A stretch of DNA of 5,335 nucleotides, from assembly GCA_002309345.1 (NCBI GenBank), contig DBWZ01000009.1:1-5335 (forward strand). The letters run 5' to 3'. This document shows positions 1-5,003 of the stretch, piece after piece. Source of the DNA: Pseudobutyrivibrio sp. UBA1225. GTDB taxonomy: Bacteria; Bacillota; Clostridia; Lachnospirales; Lachnospiraceae. The position numbers and the translations under genes were made by a program. Positions within the stretch are counted from its first letter, which is position 1. Every line of letters begins with the position of its first letter. A model generated the notes under the pieces. That model searched no databases. It was not told the origin of the DNA and worked only from the letters and a program-made list of their open reading frames with translations.

Positions 1-1394
1 ACACCCTGAGTTGCCTGATTTGCCTGAGCGAGCATTGATTGGCCTGCCTGCATAAGAATATTATTCTTACTGTATGTAACCATCTCGTCAGCCATATCTG
101 TATCGCGGATACGTGATTCAGCGGCGTCTGTGTTCTCTACTACGTTGTCAAGATTTGCAATTGAATGCTCTAATCTGTTTTGGATAGCACCAAGGCCTGA
201 TCTTTGAGCTGATACTTTAGCTAAAGCGTCTGCTATAGAATCAATAGCGTAAGTAGCTGCTTTACCTGTTGCATCACTTACATTAAGACCTTTAATTCCT
301 AGAGCTGCGGCTGTCATTGATTCAATAGATACTCCAATCTTGTTTGTCATATCTGCGTCTGAACCAACATGTAAGTTGAATGTAAGTTCATTCTGTACTG
401 TAACCGTATGCTTAGTAAATGTGAATTTAGCCTTATCTGTAGATGAAGTCAAGTCATTGTCTAATGTGCCATCTTTGGTGATATCACCTGATGCAATTGG
501 CTGGTCTGCACCGATTGAAGATGCAGCTGCAAGCTCTGTTGCAATCATATTATAGGCCTGTGTAGCATTGATAAGTGTTGCCTTCTTTTCGTCTACATAA
601 GCTCCTGAAGCAGGAGGAGTAGAAGAAAACATTGTTACTGACTTACCATTATAAGTTATTGTTGACCCAGCACTTGCAAATTTTGCAAGTCCCTCGAATG
701 TAATCTTAGACTGAAGAACATCTTCTGTTTGTGCTAAAGTATAAGATTTTCCATCCACAGTGATAACTGCACCAATACCAGGATCGTCTGTAATACCAAG
801 AACAGTCTTAGCATCGTCAAGATCCTTTGCACCTATTGTATAAGTTGTACCGCCAATAGTGTAAGTATCACCAACAACAAGTGTATTCATAGTGAATGTT
901 GCCTTCTGTGTGTTCTGAGTCAATGTGCCATAAAGGCCTGCATCATGCGCAGATACCACGCTTTCCTTGGTGCCGTAAGCCCCCTTGAGAAGATATGTCT
1001 CATTGAATTTTGTAGTCTCAGCGACACGATCAATCTCAGTTGTAAGCTGATTAATCTCATCCTGAATAGATGAGCGGTCACTTTCTGAGTTTGTACCGTT
1101 TGCTGCCTGAACTGAAAGTTCGTTCATTCTCTGAAGCATTGAGTGCACTTCTGTAAGAGCGCCCTCGGCTGTCTGTACTGCTGAGATACCATCTGAAGCA
1201 TTTGTTGAAGCCTGGTCCAGACCTCGAATCTGCTTTCTCATTTTTTCAGATATTGAAAGACCTGCTGCATCATCTGCTGCACGATTGATCTTAAAACCAG
1301 ATGAAAGTTTCTCAGTAGACTTAGACTGAGCATTTGTTGTTACTCCTAACATTCTTGAAGCATTAGCTGCCTGCATATTGTGTTGTACTACCAT
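1..1394 (-). CDS. Flagellin, nearly complete (C-terminal last ~6 residues outside window)
   Basis: Flagellin, the subunit that polymerises into the extracellular flagellar filament after export by the flagellar type III apparatus. No stop is reached before base 1; 464 whole codons are present and comparison with the second flagellin suggests only V-L-S-L-L-G and the stop are missing (about 470 aa). The start ATG (1394-1392) follows AAGGAGG with about 8 nt spacing. Residues 1-45 form the D0 helix (MVVQHNMQAA). Residues 30-135 hold the conserved D1 signature, including LSSGFKINRAADDAAGLSIS and LQRMNELSVQAANGT, the region TLR5 contacts in known flagellins. Residues about 165-336 are the variable, surface-exposed part, rich in Gly/Thr beta-hairpin strands. 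Residues 337-464 return to conserved D1/D0 (AESRIRDTDMADEM). It is transcribed alone from a sigma-28-type promoter through a long structured leader. Which paralogue number (fla/hag/fliC) applies cannot be told, so no symbol is given. Confidence 0.97.
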   Translation of the reverse strand, partial: MVVQHNMQAANASRMLGVTTNAQSKSTEKLSSGFKINRAADDAAGLSISEKMRKQIRGLDQASTNASDGISAVQTAEGALTEVHSMLQRMNELSVQAANGTNSESDRSSIQDEINQLTTEIDRVAETTKFNETYLLKGAYGTKESVVSAHDAGLYGTLTQNTQKATFTMNTLVVGDTYTIGGTTYTIGAKDLDDAKTVLGITDDPGIGAVITVDGKSYTLAQTEDVLQSKITFEGLAKFASAGSTITYNGKSVTMFSSTPPASGAYVDEKKATLINATQAYNMIATELAAASSIGADQPIASGDITKDGTLDNDLTSSTDKAKFTFTKHTVTVQNELTFNLHVGSDADMTNKIGVSIESMTAAALGIKGLNVSDATGKAATYAIDSIADALAKVSAQRSGLGAIQNRLEHSIANLDNVVENTDAAESRIRDTDMADEMVTYSKNNILMQAGQSMLAQANQATQG

Positions 1395-1398
1395 AATT

Positions 1399-1414
1399 CC
1401 TACCTCCTTGTAGA
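1399..1414 (-). promoter_or_regulatory. CsrA-type hairpin overlapping the flagellin Shine-Dalgarno
   Basis: On the minus strand TCTAC (1414-1410) pairs with GTAGG (1403-1399) around the six-base loop AAGGAG (1409-1404); four Watson-Crick pairs plus one U-G. The segment TACAAGGAGGT matches the published CsrA SELEX consensus RUACARGGAUGU except for one base. In Bacillus subtilis the hag leader has a CsrA site (BS2) at the same place. The pairing and the motif are read from the sequence; CsrA binding is inferred, and no csrA gene lies in the window. Confidence 0.65.
1403..1409 (-). promoter_or_regulatory. Ribosome binding site of flagellin, inside a hairpin loop
   Basis: AAGGAGG on the minus strand, about 8 nt before the ATG at 1394. 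It is a near-perfect Shine-Dalgarno, but most of it sits in the loop of a small stem (CTAC with GTAG), so anything binding that loop would block ribosomes. Confidence 0.9.
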
Positions 1415-1416
1415 TA

Positions 1417-1440
1417 CTCTTGTGATTCCATTCATAAGAG
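1417..1440 (-). promoter_or_regulatory. Second CsrA-type hairpin in the flagellin leader
   Basis: On the minus strand CTCTT (1440-1436) pairs with AAGAG (1421-1417). After one A-C mismatch, TGA (1434-1432) pairs with TCA (1425-1423), closing the six-base loop ATGGAA (1431-1426), which contains an ANGGA motif. Its GGA lies 22 nt upstream of the GGA in the Shine-Dalgarno hairpin, a distance compatible with one CsrA dimer bridging both sites. Confidence 0.6.
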
Positions 1441-1455
1441 ATGCGATTGTCGCAT
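1441..1455 (-). repeat. Leader hairpin with ATGCGA arms
   Basis: Perfect inverted repeat ATGCGA (1441-1446) and TCGCAT (1450-1455) around a three-base loop, immediately upstream (in the transcript) of the two GGA hairpins. It probably forms a third small stem in the flagellin leader; its role is unknown. Confidence 0.55.
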
Positions 1456-1500
1456 AACATAATTTTTAATAAGTAACGTTGACATGGAATGCTACATACT

Positions 1501-1572
1501 TTAGGCTTGCAATCCGTATCTATATAACAAGTGGTGTGACCAACCACCACTAGCTATCAAGGTATGAATCAT
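1501..1572 (-). CDS. Possible 23-residue leader peptide in the flagellin 5' UTR
   Basis: Reading right to left, ATG at 1572-1570 opens 23 codons ending in TAA at 1503-1501. The peptide starts MIHTLIASGGW and ends LYRYGLQA. A short AAGG (1583-1580) lies 7 nt before the ATG, a modest ribosome binding site. It lies wholly inside the predicted flagellin leader, and an AGTGGTG/CACCACT hairpin is embedded in it. It resembles no family I recognise. It could be a translated upstream ORF influencing leader folding, or simply a chance ORF; length alone gives no support. Confidence 0.2.
   Translation of the reverse strand: MIHTLIASGGWSHHLLYRYGLQA
1530..1551 (-). repeat. Hairpin AGTGGTG/CACCACT in the flagellin leader
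   Basis: Perfect 7-bp inverted repeat AGTGGTG (1530-1536) and CACCACT (1545-1551) with an eight-base loop. It is the most GC-rich structure in the middle of the leader. An alternative inner pairing, TGGT with ACCA (1532-1542), is also possible. Function unknown. Confidence 0.5.
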
Positions 1573-1574
1573 GG

Positions 1575-1602
1575 TATAGCCTTATGAAATTGTAAAGCTA
1601 CA
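1575..1602 (-). repeat. Weak hairpin in the flagellin leader
   Basis: On the minus strand TGTAGCTT (1602-1595) can pair with AAGGCTATA (1583-1575) with one G-U and one bulged G. If it folds it would occlude the AAGG proposed as ribosome binding site of the 23-residue upstream ORF. Only weak support. Confidence 0.3.
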
Positions 1603-1645
1603 TTTAGCAACAATTCTTCCGCGCGATTATTGAAAAATTATTGCC

Positions 1646-1684
1646 TAGATGGATGACAAAGAGCACGTCTACTGTCTCCATCTA
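1646..1684 (-). promoter_or_regulatory. 5'-terminal stem-loop of the flagellin transcript
   Basis: On the minus strand TAGATGGA (1684-1677) followed by GACA (1676-1673) pairs with TGTC (1658-1655), a bulged A, and TCCATCTA (1653-1646). This gives 12 base pairs and a 14-base loop. The stem begins almost exactly where transcription from the sigma-28 promoter should start (about 1683-1685). Hairpins at the very 5' end of bacterial mRNAs are known to slow decay from that end, so a stabilising role is likely; that role is inference. Confidence 0.6.
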
Positions 1685-1690
1685 TTTTTA

Positions 1691-1717
1691 TTATCGTCAA
1701 TGTGTACAAAATCTTTA
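1691..1717 (-). promoter_or_regulatory. Sigma-28 (FliA/SigD) promoter of flagellin
   Basis: Minus strand: TAAA (1717-1714), 15 nt, then GACGATAA (1698-1691). This agrees with the flagellar sigma consensus TAAA-N15-GCCGATAA with one mismatch and ideal spacing. Expected transcript start is near 1684, giving a leader of about 290 nt before the ATG at 1394. Placement upstream of a flagellin gene makes the call strong. Confidence 0.85.
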
Positions 1718-1729
1718 GCTTTAAATAAT

Positions 1730-1799
1730 AAAAAATTGAGACCCCTAAAAATAATGTATATCCAGACATCTGAATATATATCAATCTAAGAAGCCTCAA
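1730..1799 (-). terminator. Composite terminator of the toxin-antitoxin operon
   Basis: Minus strand: outer arm TTGAGGCTTC (1799-1790) pairs with GGGGTCTCAA (1745-1736), ten pairs of which three are G-U, followed at once by six T (1735-1730). Nested within is a second stem, 1778-1757, ten pairs with one G-U around a two-base TG centre. It starts 7 nt after the toxin stop and ends 12 nt before the flagellin -35 box, so it would insulate the flagellin from toxin-antitoxin transcription. The long inner distance makes efficiency uncertain. Confidence 0.5.
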
Positions 1800-1806
1800 C
1801 CCGAAA

Positions 1807-2103
1807 CTAAAATAGCTCTATAATTGCATTTATCATATCAATTACAACTATCAAAGCTGACAAAGGAACATACCCAACAACCCTAAATTCTCTAGCAGAA
1901 ATATCAAGCTGTTTAACACTATCACTAGCAATATATTTTATATCCCCATCAAAAGGAAACTCAACTAAGAAAGATGATGAAGTGTGTTTGGAAATAATAG
2001 GACATGCAATTATCTTACCACTCTCATTGTATTTAGTTTTGCTTATAACAGCTGCCTTACCCTTGATTCCCTCAATCTTGATGATATCTCCTTGCTCTAC
2101 CAT
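1807..2103 (-). CDS. PemK/MazF-like toxin of a type II toxin-antitoxin pair
   Basis: A 98-residue protein with the N-terminal pattern of the PemK/MazF family: GDIIKIEGIKGKAAVISK (residues 5-22), then KYNESGKIIACPII (24-37), then a DSVKQLD stretch (61-67) equivalent to the dS-v-qirtlD segment of MazF. Family members are usually ribosome-independent, sequence-specific mRNA endonucleases of about 100-120 aa acting in the cytoplasm. The start ATG overlaps the antitoxin's end by 7 nt, with GGGTGA 6 nt upstream, so translation is probably coupled to the antitoxin. Unusually, the GSEQ-x-x-x-RP motif carrying the catalytic arginine of canonical MazF is absent (here IKGKAAVIS), and the usual Thr-Ser after the second strand is replaced by IISK. 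The C-terminus (residues 77-98) is a strongly hydrophobic helix. Family assignment is from pattern memory; RNase activity is not certain. Confidence 0.72.
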   Translation of the reverse strand: MVEQGDIIKIEGIKGKAAVISKTKYNESGKIIACPIISKHTSSSFLVEFPFDGDIKYIASDSVKQLDISAREFRVVGYVPLSALIVVIDMINAIIELF

Positions 2104-2567
2104 ATTTCATCACCCATCGGTGCACCCCAGTCAAACTCTGGAGAAGCTACTAATGCGCCACCTGATAGTTCAACATATTCATCTAAAGATCTATGTCTAA
2201 ATCTAAAACCTGATGATATAAGATTTTTAATCTGTTCATCATCGAGAGATTCTAAAACTTTCATATCTAGCACCTTTCCTTTCATTAAATATGAAGCATA
2301 CTTTGCAAGACGCTTGCCACTTTGAAGCTTGTTCTCATCTAGCTGAGTGAAGAAATCTACAGCATCTATGTCAAAATAGTTGCCAAGCTTTTCAAGTACT
2401 GGATAACCGGGAGCTACCCTACCATTAACCCAGTCGCAAAATGTTGTATACTTAATATCCAAATCCTTACAAACTTCTTTCCTAGATTTGTGATTGTAGG
2501 TGAGAAGAAATTTGATATTGTTGGATATTGTGATTTTGGCTTGTTCTGTATTATTTTCCATTGTCAT
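2097..2567 (-). CDS. XRE-type helix-turn-helix antitoxin/autorepressor
   Basis: A 156-residue protein. Residues 15-72 form an XRE/Cro-CI helix-turn-helix domain (NIKFLLTYNHKSRKEV, then LDIKYTTFCDWVNGRVAPG, then LGNYFDID). Residues 75-125 are a charged linker. The C-terminal 30 residues (127-156) read SLDEYVELSGGAL...EFDWGAPMGDEIW, resembling the tail of Firmicute MazE/AbrB-type antitoxins, which wraps the toxin. It lies directly before, and overlaps, the PemK/MazF-like toxin, the usual antitoxin-first order. The start at 2567 is chosen because AGAGGTG (2578-2572) sits 4 nt upstream; a second ATG two codons later is possible. A sigma-A promoter with palindromic half-sites lies just upstream, consistent with autorepression. 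It might alternatively be a stand-alone phage-type regulator, but the overlap argues for an antitoxin. Confidence 0.8.
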   Translation of the reverse strand: MTMENNTEQAKITISNNIKFLLTYNHKSRKEVCKDLDIKYTTFCDWVNGRVAPGYPVLEKLGNYFDIDAVDFFTQLDENKLQSGKRLAKYASYLMKGKVLDMKVLESLDDEQIKNLISSGFRFRHRSLDEYVELSGGALVASPEFDWGAPMGDEIW

Positions 2568-2571
2568 ATAA

Positions 2572-2578
2572 CACCTCT
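2572..2578 (-). promoter_or_regulatory. Ribosome binding site of the antitoxin
   Basis: AGAGGTG on the minus strand, 4 nt before the ATG at 2567 (GAGG core to ATG 6 nt). It supports this start rather than the ATG two codons downstream, and is much stronger than the toxin's own site, fitting antitoxin-biased translation. Confidence 0.7.
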
Positions 2579-2588
2579 ACGTTAACCT

Positions 2589-2616
2589 CGTATTTATAAT
2601 ACGATAATATCGTATT
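2589..2616. promoter_or_regulatory. Operator: three CGTATT half-sites in alternating orientation
   Basis: AATACGATA (2598-2606) and TATCGTATT (2608-2616) form a perfect 9-bp-arm palindrome centred on A2607, between and overlapping the -35 and -10 boxes. The left arm is also half of a second palindrome, CGTATT (2589-2594) with AATACG (2598-2603). This yields three half-sites in alternating orientation. Position suggests it is bound by the neighbouring HTH antitoxin; binding is inferred. Confidence 0.7.
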
Positions 2617-2624
2617 TCTGTCAA
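2596..2624 (-). promoter_or_regulatory. Sigma-A promoter of the toxin-antitoxin operon
   Basis: Minus strand: a perfect -35 TTGACA (2624-2619), 17 nt spacer, and -10 TATTAT (2601-2596), five of six matches to consensus. The spacer is filled by a palindrome (2598-2616), so a bound repressor would exclude RNA polymerase. The -35 box lies only 23 nt beyond the stop codon of the aldo/keto reductase gene. Confidence 0.8.
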
Positions 2625-2646
2625 CATATAATATGTAAATCTAAAT

Positions 2647-3498
2647 TTAAAACGGCACCGTATCTGGATCTGCAGACAAGCCCACACATCCAGTTAGATT
2701 TGCTATCATCTGCACATCATCCTCATCTAGCTCAAAGTCAAATACCTTCAAGTTTTCAACAATTCTCTCTGGTGTTACAGATTTAGGAAGCGGCAAATAT
2801 CCTCGTTGCAAGCTCCAGCGGATGCAGATTTGCGCTACGGATTTGCCGTACTTTTCAGCTAAGTCCTTCATCTCTGGCACTTCAAAAATCTTGCCTGTTC
2901 CTAGCGGACTATAAGCCTCCAGAATCATCCCCTGGGATCTGCAATAATCCACCACTTCGTCCTGGGTCTCACCTGGGCAGAGTCTAATTTGATTAACCAT
3001 CGGCTTAACCTTTGCTGTCTTTAATAATTCTTCAATATGATGCGGTCTGAAATTACTGATTCCGATAGCTCGAACCTTACCAGCCTCGTACAACTCTTCC
3101 ATTGCCCTCCATGTTTCGGCGTTAGCCTGCTGCCAATGGTCTCTGAATTTCTTAGGATTAGGCCAATGGATTAAAAGCAAATCTACGTAATCCATCTCTA
3201 GCTTTTCTAGAGATTCGTTAAAAGTTTTCATAACCAAATCGTAGCTGTGATTCCAATTATTAATCTTGGTAGTGACAAATAAATCTTCTCGGCGTGCCCC
3301 TACCTTGCGTATTGCCTTTCCAACACAGTCTTCATTTTCGTATGCCTGCGCCGTGTCGATATGGGTGTAACCAGCTTCAATCGCTTTTGCCACAGCATTA
3401 ACTCCTGTGTCACTGTCAGGGGTCTGCCACATTCCAAAACCTATACAGGGAATTCCTACACCATTTGAAAGCTTGTAGATATCATTTTGATTGTTCAT
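2647..3498 (-). CDS. Aldo/keto reductase (NADPH-dependent, 2,5-diketogluconate reductase-like)
   Basis: A 283-residue cytosolic TIM-barrel oxidoreductase of the aldo/keto reductase superfamily, reducing aldehydes or ketones with NAD(P)H. The family tetrad is complete: Asp48 and Tyr53 (HIDTAQAYENE), Lys78 (FVTTKI), His111 (LLLIHWP). GISNF (146-150) and VNQIRL (168-173) are the usual barrel motifs, and LPKSVTPERIVEN (237-249) is the cofactor 2'-phosphate-binding segment, favouring NADPH. Length is normal for bacterial members. A departure is IRLCPGETQ where relatives usually have IE-x-HP-x-x-x-Q. The ATG follows the MATE stop without a gap (TAAATG), and its ribosome site AGGAGGAG lies inside the last MATE codons, so the two genes form a translationally linked operon. 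The substrate cannot be told; detoxification of reactive carbonyls would suit the efflux partner but is a guess. Confidence 0.95.
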   Translation of the reverse strand: MNNQNDIYKLSNGVGIPCIGFGMWQTPDSDTGVNAVAKAIEAGYTHIDTAQAYENEDCVGKAIRKVGARREDLFVTTKINNWNHSYDLVMKTFNESLEKLEMDYVDLLLIHWPNPKKFRDHWQQANAETWRAMEELYEAGKVRAIGISNFRPHHIEELLKTAKVKPMVNQIRLCPGETQDEVVDYCRSQGMILEAYSPLGTGKIFEVPEMKDLAEKYGKSVAQICIRWSLQRGYLPLPKSVTPERIVENLKVFDFELDEDDVQMIANLTGCVGLSADPDTVPF

Positions 3499-4866
3499 TT
3501 AAATTGGCTCCTCCTTTTTTGAAAAAAGTACCCGGTTTTTATATCCGATATATCGCATCCAAGCGGTCAATCCGCTTATTGCCCACACAATTCCTACCGA
3601 CCACCAGATGCCCCACACACCTATGGTGGCAATACCTGTTAGCGCAACAGGAACAATGAATCTTCCAAAGACTTCAACCACACCATTCAACAGAGCAAAG
3701 ATGGCATCTCCCAAACCGTTCAACACACCTCGAACCACGTAGATTACTCCAAGCATTATATAGAAGAAACTTGTTATCCTAAGAGCTTTCGCTCCCATCA
3801 GTATTACATCTTTATCCTTTACAAAGAGCCCCATTATTGGCTCGCCCCATAACTGCATTATAGGAAGCATGATTAAAGAAAAGATTGCCATCAGCATCAT
3901 ACTCTTTCTGTAGCCAGATATAATTCTGTCGTTTTTGCGGGCCCCAAAATTTTGACCTGTGTAGGTAGCAAGAGCCGCGCCCAATGTTTGATATGGCTGA
4001 TGGATAATTTGCTCGATTCTGCTAGTTGCAGTAAATGCCGCAACCGCCACACTTCCGAATGTATTGACAACGCGTTGAAGCGCCATGCAGGAAATCGCAA
4101 TCAGGGAAAATTGCAGAGAAAGCGGGAATCCCAACCTCACGATTTTCTTTGAAATATCTACATTGAAACGCAAATCTATTTTTCTCATGTGAAAATATTC
4201 ATTTCGCGCCACTGCATATATAAGGCACCCAACCCCTGCGATTAGCTGGGATATCACTGTTGCTATACCAGCTCCAACAACACCCATTTTAAATACATAT
4301 ACAAAAGTAATATCCAAACCTGTATTTAGAATACATGAAAAGATGAGAAAATATAGCGGCGTCTTGGAATCTCCCAAAGCTCTTAACATGGAAGATGCAT
4401 AGTTGTATAGAGATACAAAAATCAATCCCACGCACATGATTTTCAAGTAAGCCACTGAATCCACCATTATATCTTCTGGGGTACTTAGTATCCGAAGAAT
4501 CGGATTAGCCAAAAAGAATGCAACTACGCCAACAAGCAGCGGAAATACAAACATAATGTAGCCTGTATTTGCAATGCTGCTTTTTACTTCCGCCGCATCA
4601 CCTCTCCCAAATGCTTGGGATGTGATTATTCCACCGCCACTTCCAAATCCGTTACAAATTGCAAAAAATAGGAATGTTACTGAACCTGTGACGCCGATTG
4701 CTGCCAAAGCCTGAGGACCAACAAACTGCCCCACTATAATAGAATCCACCAGGTTGTACACCTGCTGAAAAAGATTTCCAATTAGCATTGGAATAGAAAA
4801 CTTGATTATTAAAGAGACCGGATTACCCTCGGTCATGTTAAGCACTGCAGATTTTTGTGTTTTCAT
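3499..4866 (-). CDS. MATE-family multidrug/cation antiporter
   Basis: A 455-residue inner-membrane protein of the MATE family, which exports cationic drugs or metabolites in exchange for Na+ or H+. About 12 hydrophobic segments are visible, in two six-helix halves. The N-terminal half begins NPVSLIIKFSIPMLIGNLFQ (15-34), with VDSIIVGQFVG (40-50) and SQAFGRGD (83-90). The second half begins near residue 240 (IVRLGFPLSLQ) with the matching TGQNFGARKNDR (303-314). The loop signatures RALGDSKTP (162-170) and NGLGD (383-387) also repeat. Length is typical (440-460 aa). The ATG is preceded by GGTGAG (4875-4870) and a plausible sigma-A promoter at 4940-4912. It is the first gene of an operon with the aldo/keto reductase. 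No regulator adjoins it. Substrate unknown. Confidence 0.96.
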   Translation of the reverse strand: MKTQKSAVLNMTEGNPVSLIIKFSIPMLIGNLFQQVYNLVDSIIVGQFVGPQALAAIGVTGSVTFLFFAICNGFGSGGGIITSQAFGRGDAAEVKSSIANTGYIMFVFPLLVGVVAFFLANPILRILSTPEDIMVDSVAYLKIMCVGLIFVSLYNYASSMLRALGDSKTPLYFLIFSCILNTGLDITFVYVFKMGVVGAGIATVISQLIAGVGCLIYAVARNEYFHMRKIDLRFNVDISKKIVRLGFPLSLQFSLIAISCMALQRVVNTFGSVAVAAFTATSRIEQIIHQPYQTLGAALATYTGQNFGARKNDRIISGYRKSMMLMAIFSLIMLPIMQLWGEPIMGLFVKDKDVILMGAKALRITSFFYIMLGVIYVVRGVLNGLGDAIFALLNGVVEVFGRFIVPVALTGIATIGVWGIWWSVGIVWAISGLTAWMRYIGYKNRVLFSKKEEPI

Positions 4867-4869
4867 TTT

Positions 4870-4875
4870 CTCACC
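4870..4875 (-). promoter_or_regulatory. Ribosome binding site of the MATE gene
   Basis: GGTGAG, 3 nt before the ATG at 4866, supports that start over an internal ATG at codon 11. It directly follows AGACTTCTTT (4885-4876), a 10-mer complementary to sequence near 5000. Confidence 0.6.
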
Positions 4876-4911
4876 AAAGAAGTCTATTATTTGCGATACT
4901 TAAGTAATTTC

Positions 4912-4940
4912 ATTATGAACTAATCATTGTTATATAGCAA
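4912..4940 (-). promoter_or_regulatory. Probable sigma-A promoter of the MATE-reductase operon
   Basis: Minus strand: TTGCTA (4940-4935), 17 nt spacer, CATAAT (4917-4912). Matches to TTGACA and TATAAT are four and five of six with ideal spacing. Predicted leader is about 40 nt. The region is AT-rich, so other -10-like hexamers occur. Confidence 0.5.
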
Positions 4941-4944
4941 GATA

Positions 4945-4969
4945 AGAGGTTACTATTCACAGTGACTCT
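4945..4969. repeat. Imperfect inverted repeat upstream of the MATE promoter
   Basis: AGAG-g-TTACT (4945-4954) pairs with AGTGACTCT (4961-4969), nine pairs with one G-U and one bulged G around a six-base loop. It ends five bases upstream of the -35 box, a position suited to a regulator site; no regulator is identified. Confidence 0.35.
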
Positions 4970-4984
4970 CCCTCCATTCATAAT

Positions 4985-5003
4985 AGAAGTCTTGCAGACT
5001 TCT
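4985..5003. repeat. Hairpin AGAAGTCT-TGC-AGACTTCT between flagellin terminator and MATE promoter
   Basis: Perfect 8-bp inverted repeat (4985-4992 and 4996-5003) with a three-base loop. It has no T-run in the minus direction, and on the plus strand only TTTC follows, so it is not a clear terminator. The same 8-mer occurs again at 4878-4885, beside the MATE ribosome site. Confidence 0.6.

Noticed and set aside
340..555. Plus-strand open frame of 71 codons
   Set aside because: It is antisense to the variable region of the flagellin, has no convincing ribosome site, and has no recognisable protein pattern.
1620..1645. Repeated ATTATTG around an A-run in the flagellin leader
   Set aside because: Short, AT-rich and direct rather than inverted; nothing distinguishes it from background composition.
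1982..2325. Two plus-strand open frames opposite the toxin-antitoxin genes
   Set aside because: Both overlap well-supported minus-strand genes, lack ribosome sites and encode low-complexity, Leu/Ser-rich shadows.
2624..2636. ACATA-TAA-TATGT inverted repeat at the reductase 3' end as a terminator
   Set aside because: Only five AT pairs and no following T-run. It more likely is AT-rich DNA upstream of the toxin-antitoxin -35 box, so no convincing terminator for the transporter-reductase operon is visible.
3465..3659. Plus-strand open frame across the transporter-reductase junction
   Set aside because: Shadow of two real genes; no initiation signal.
3897..4152. Open frames on both strands inside the MATE gene
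   Set aside because: They lie within the intact 455-codon transporter, which has clear family motifs in its own frame.
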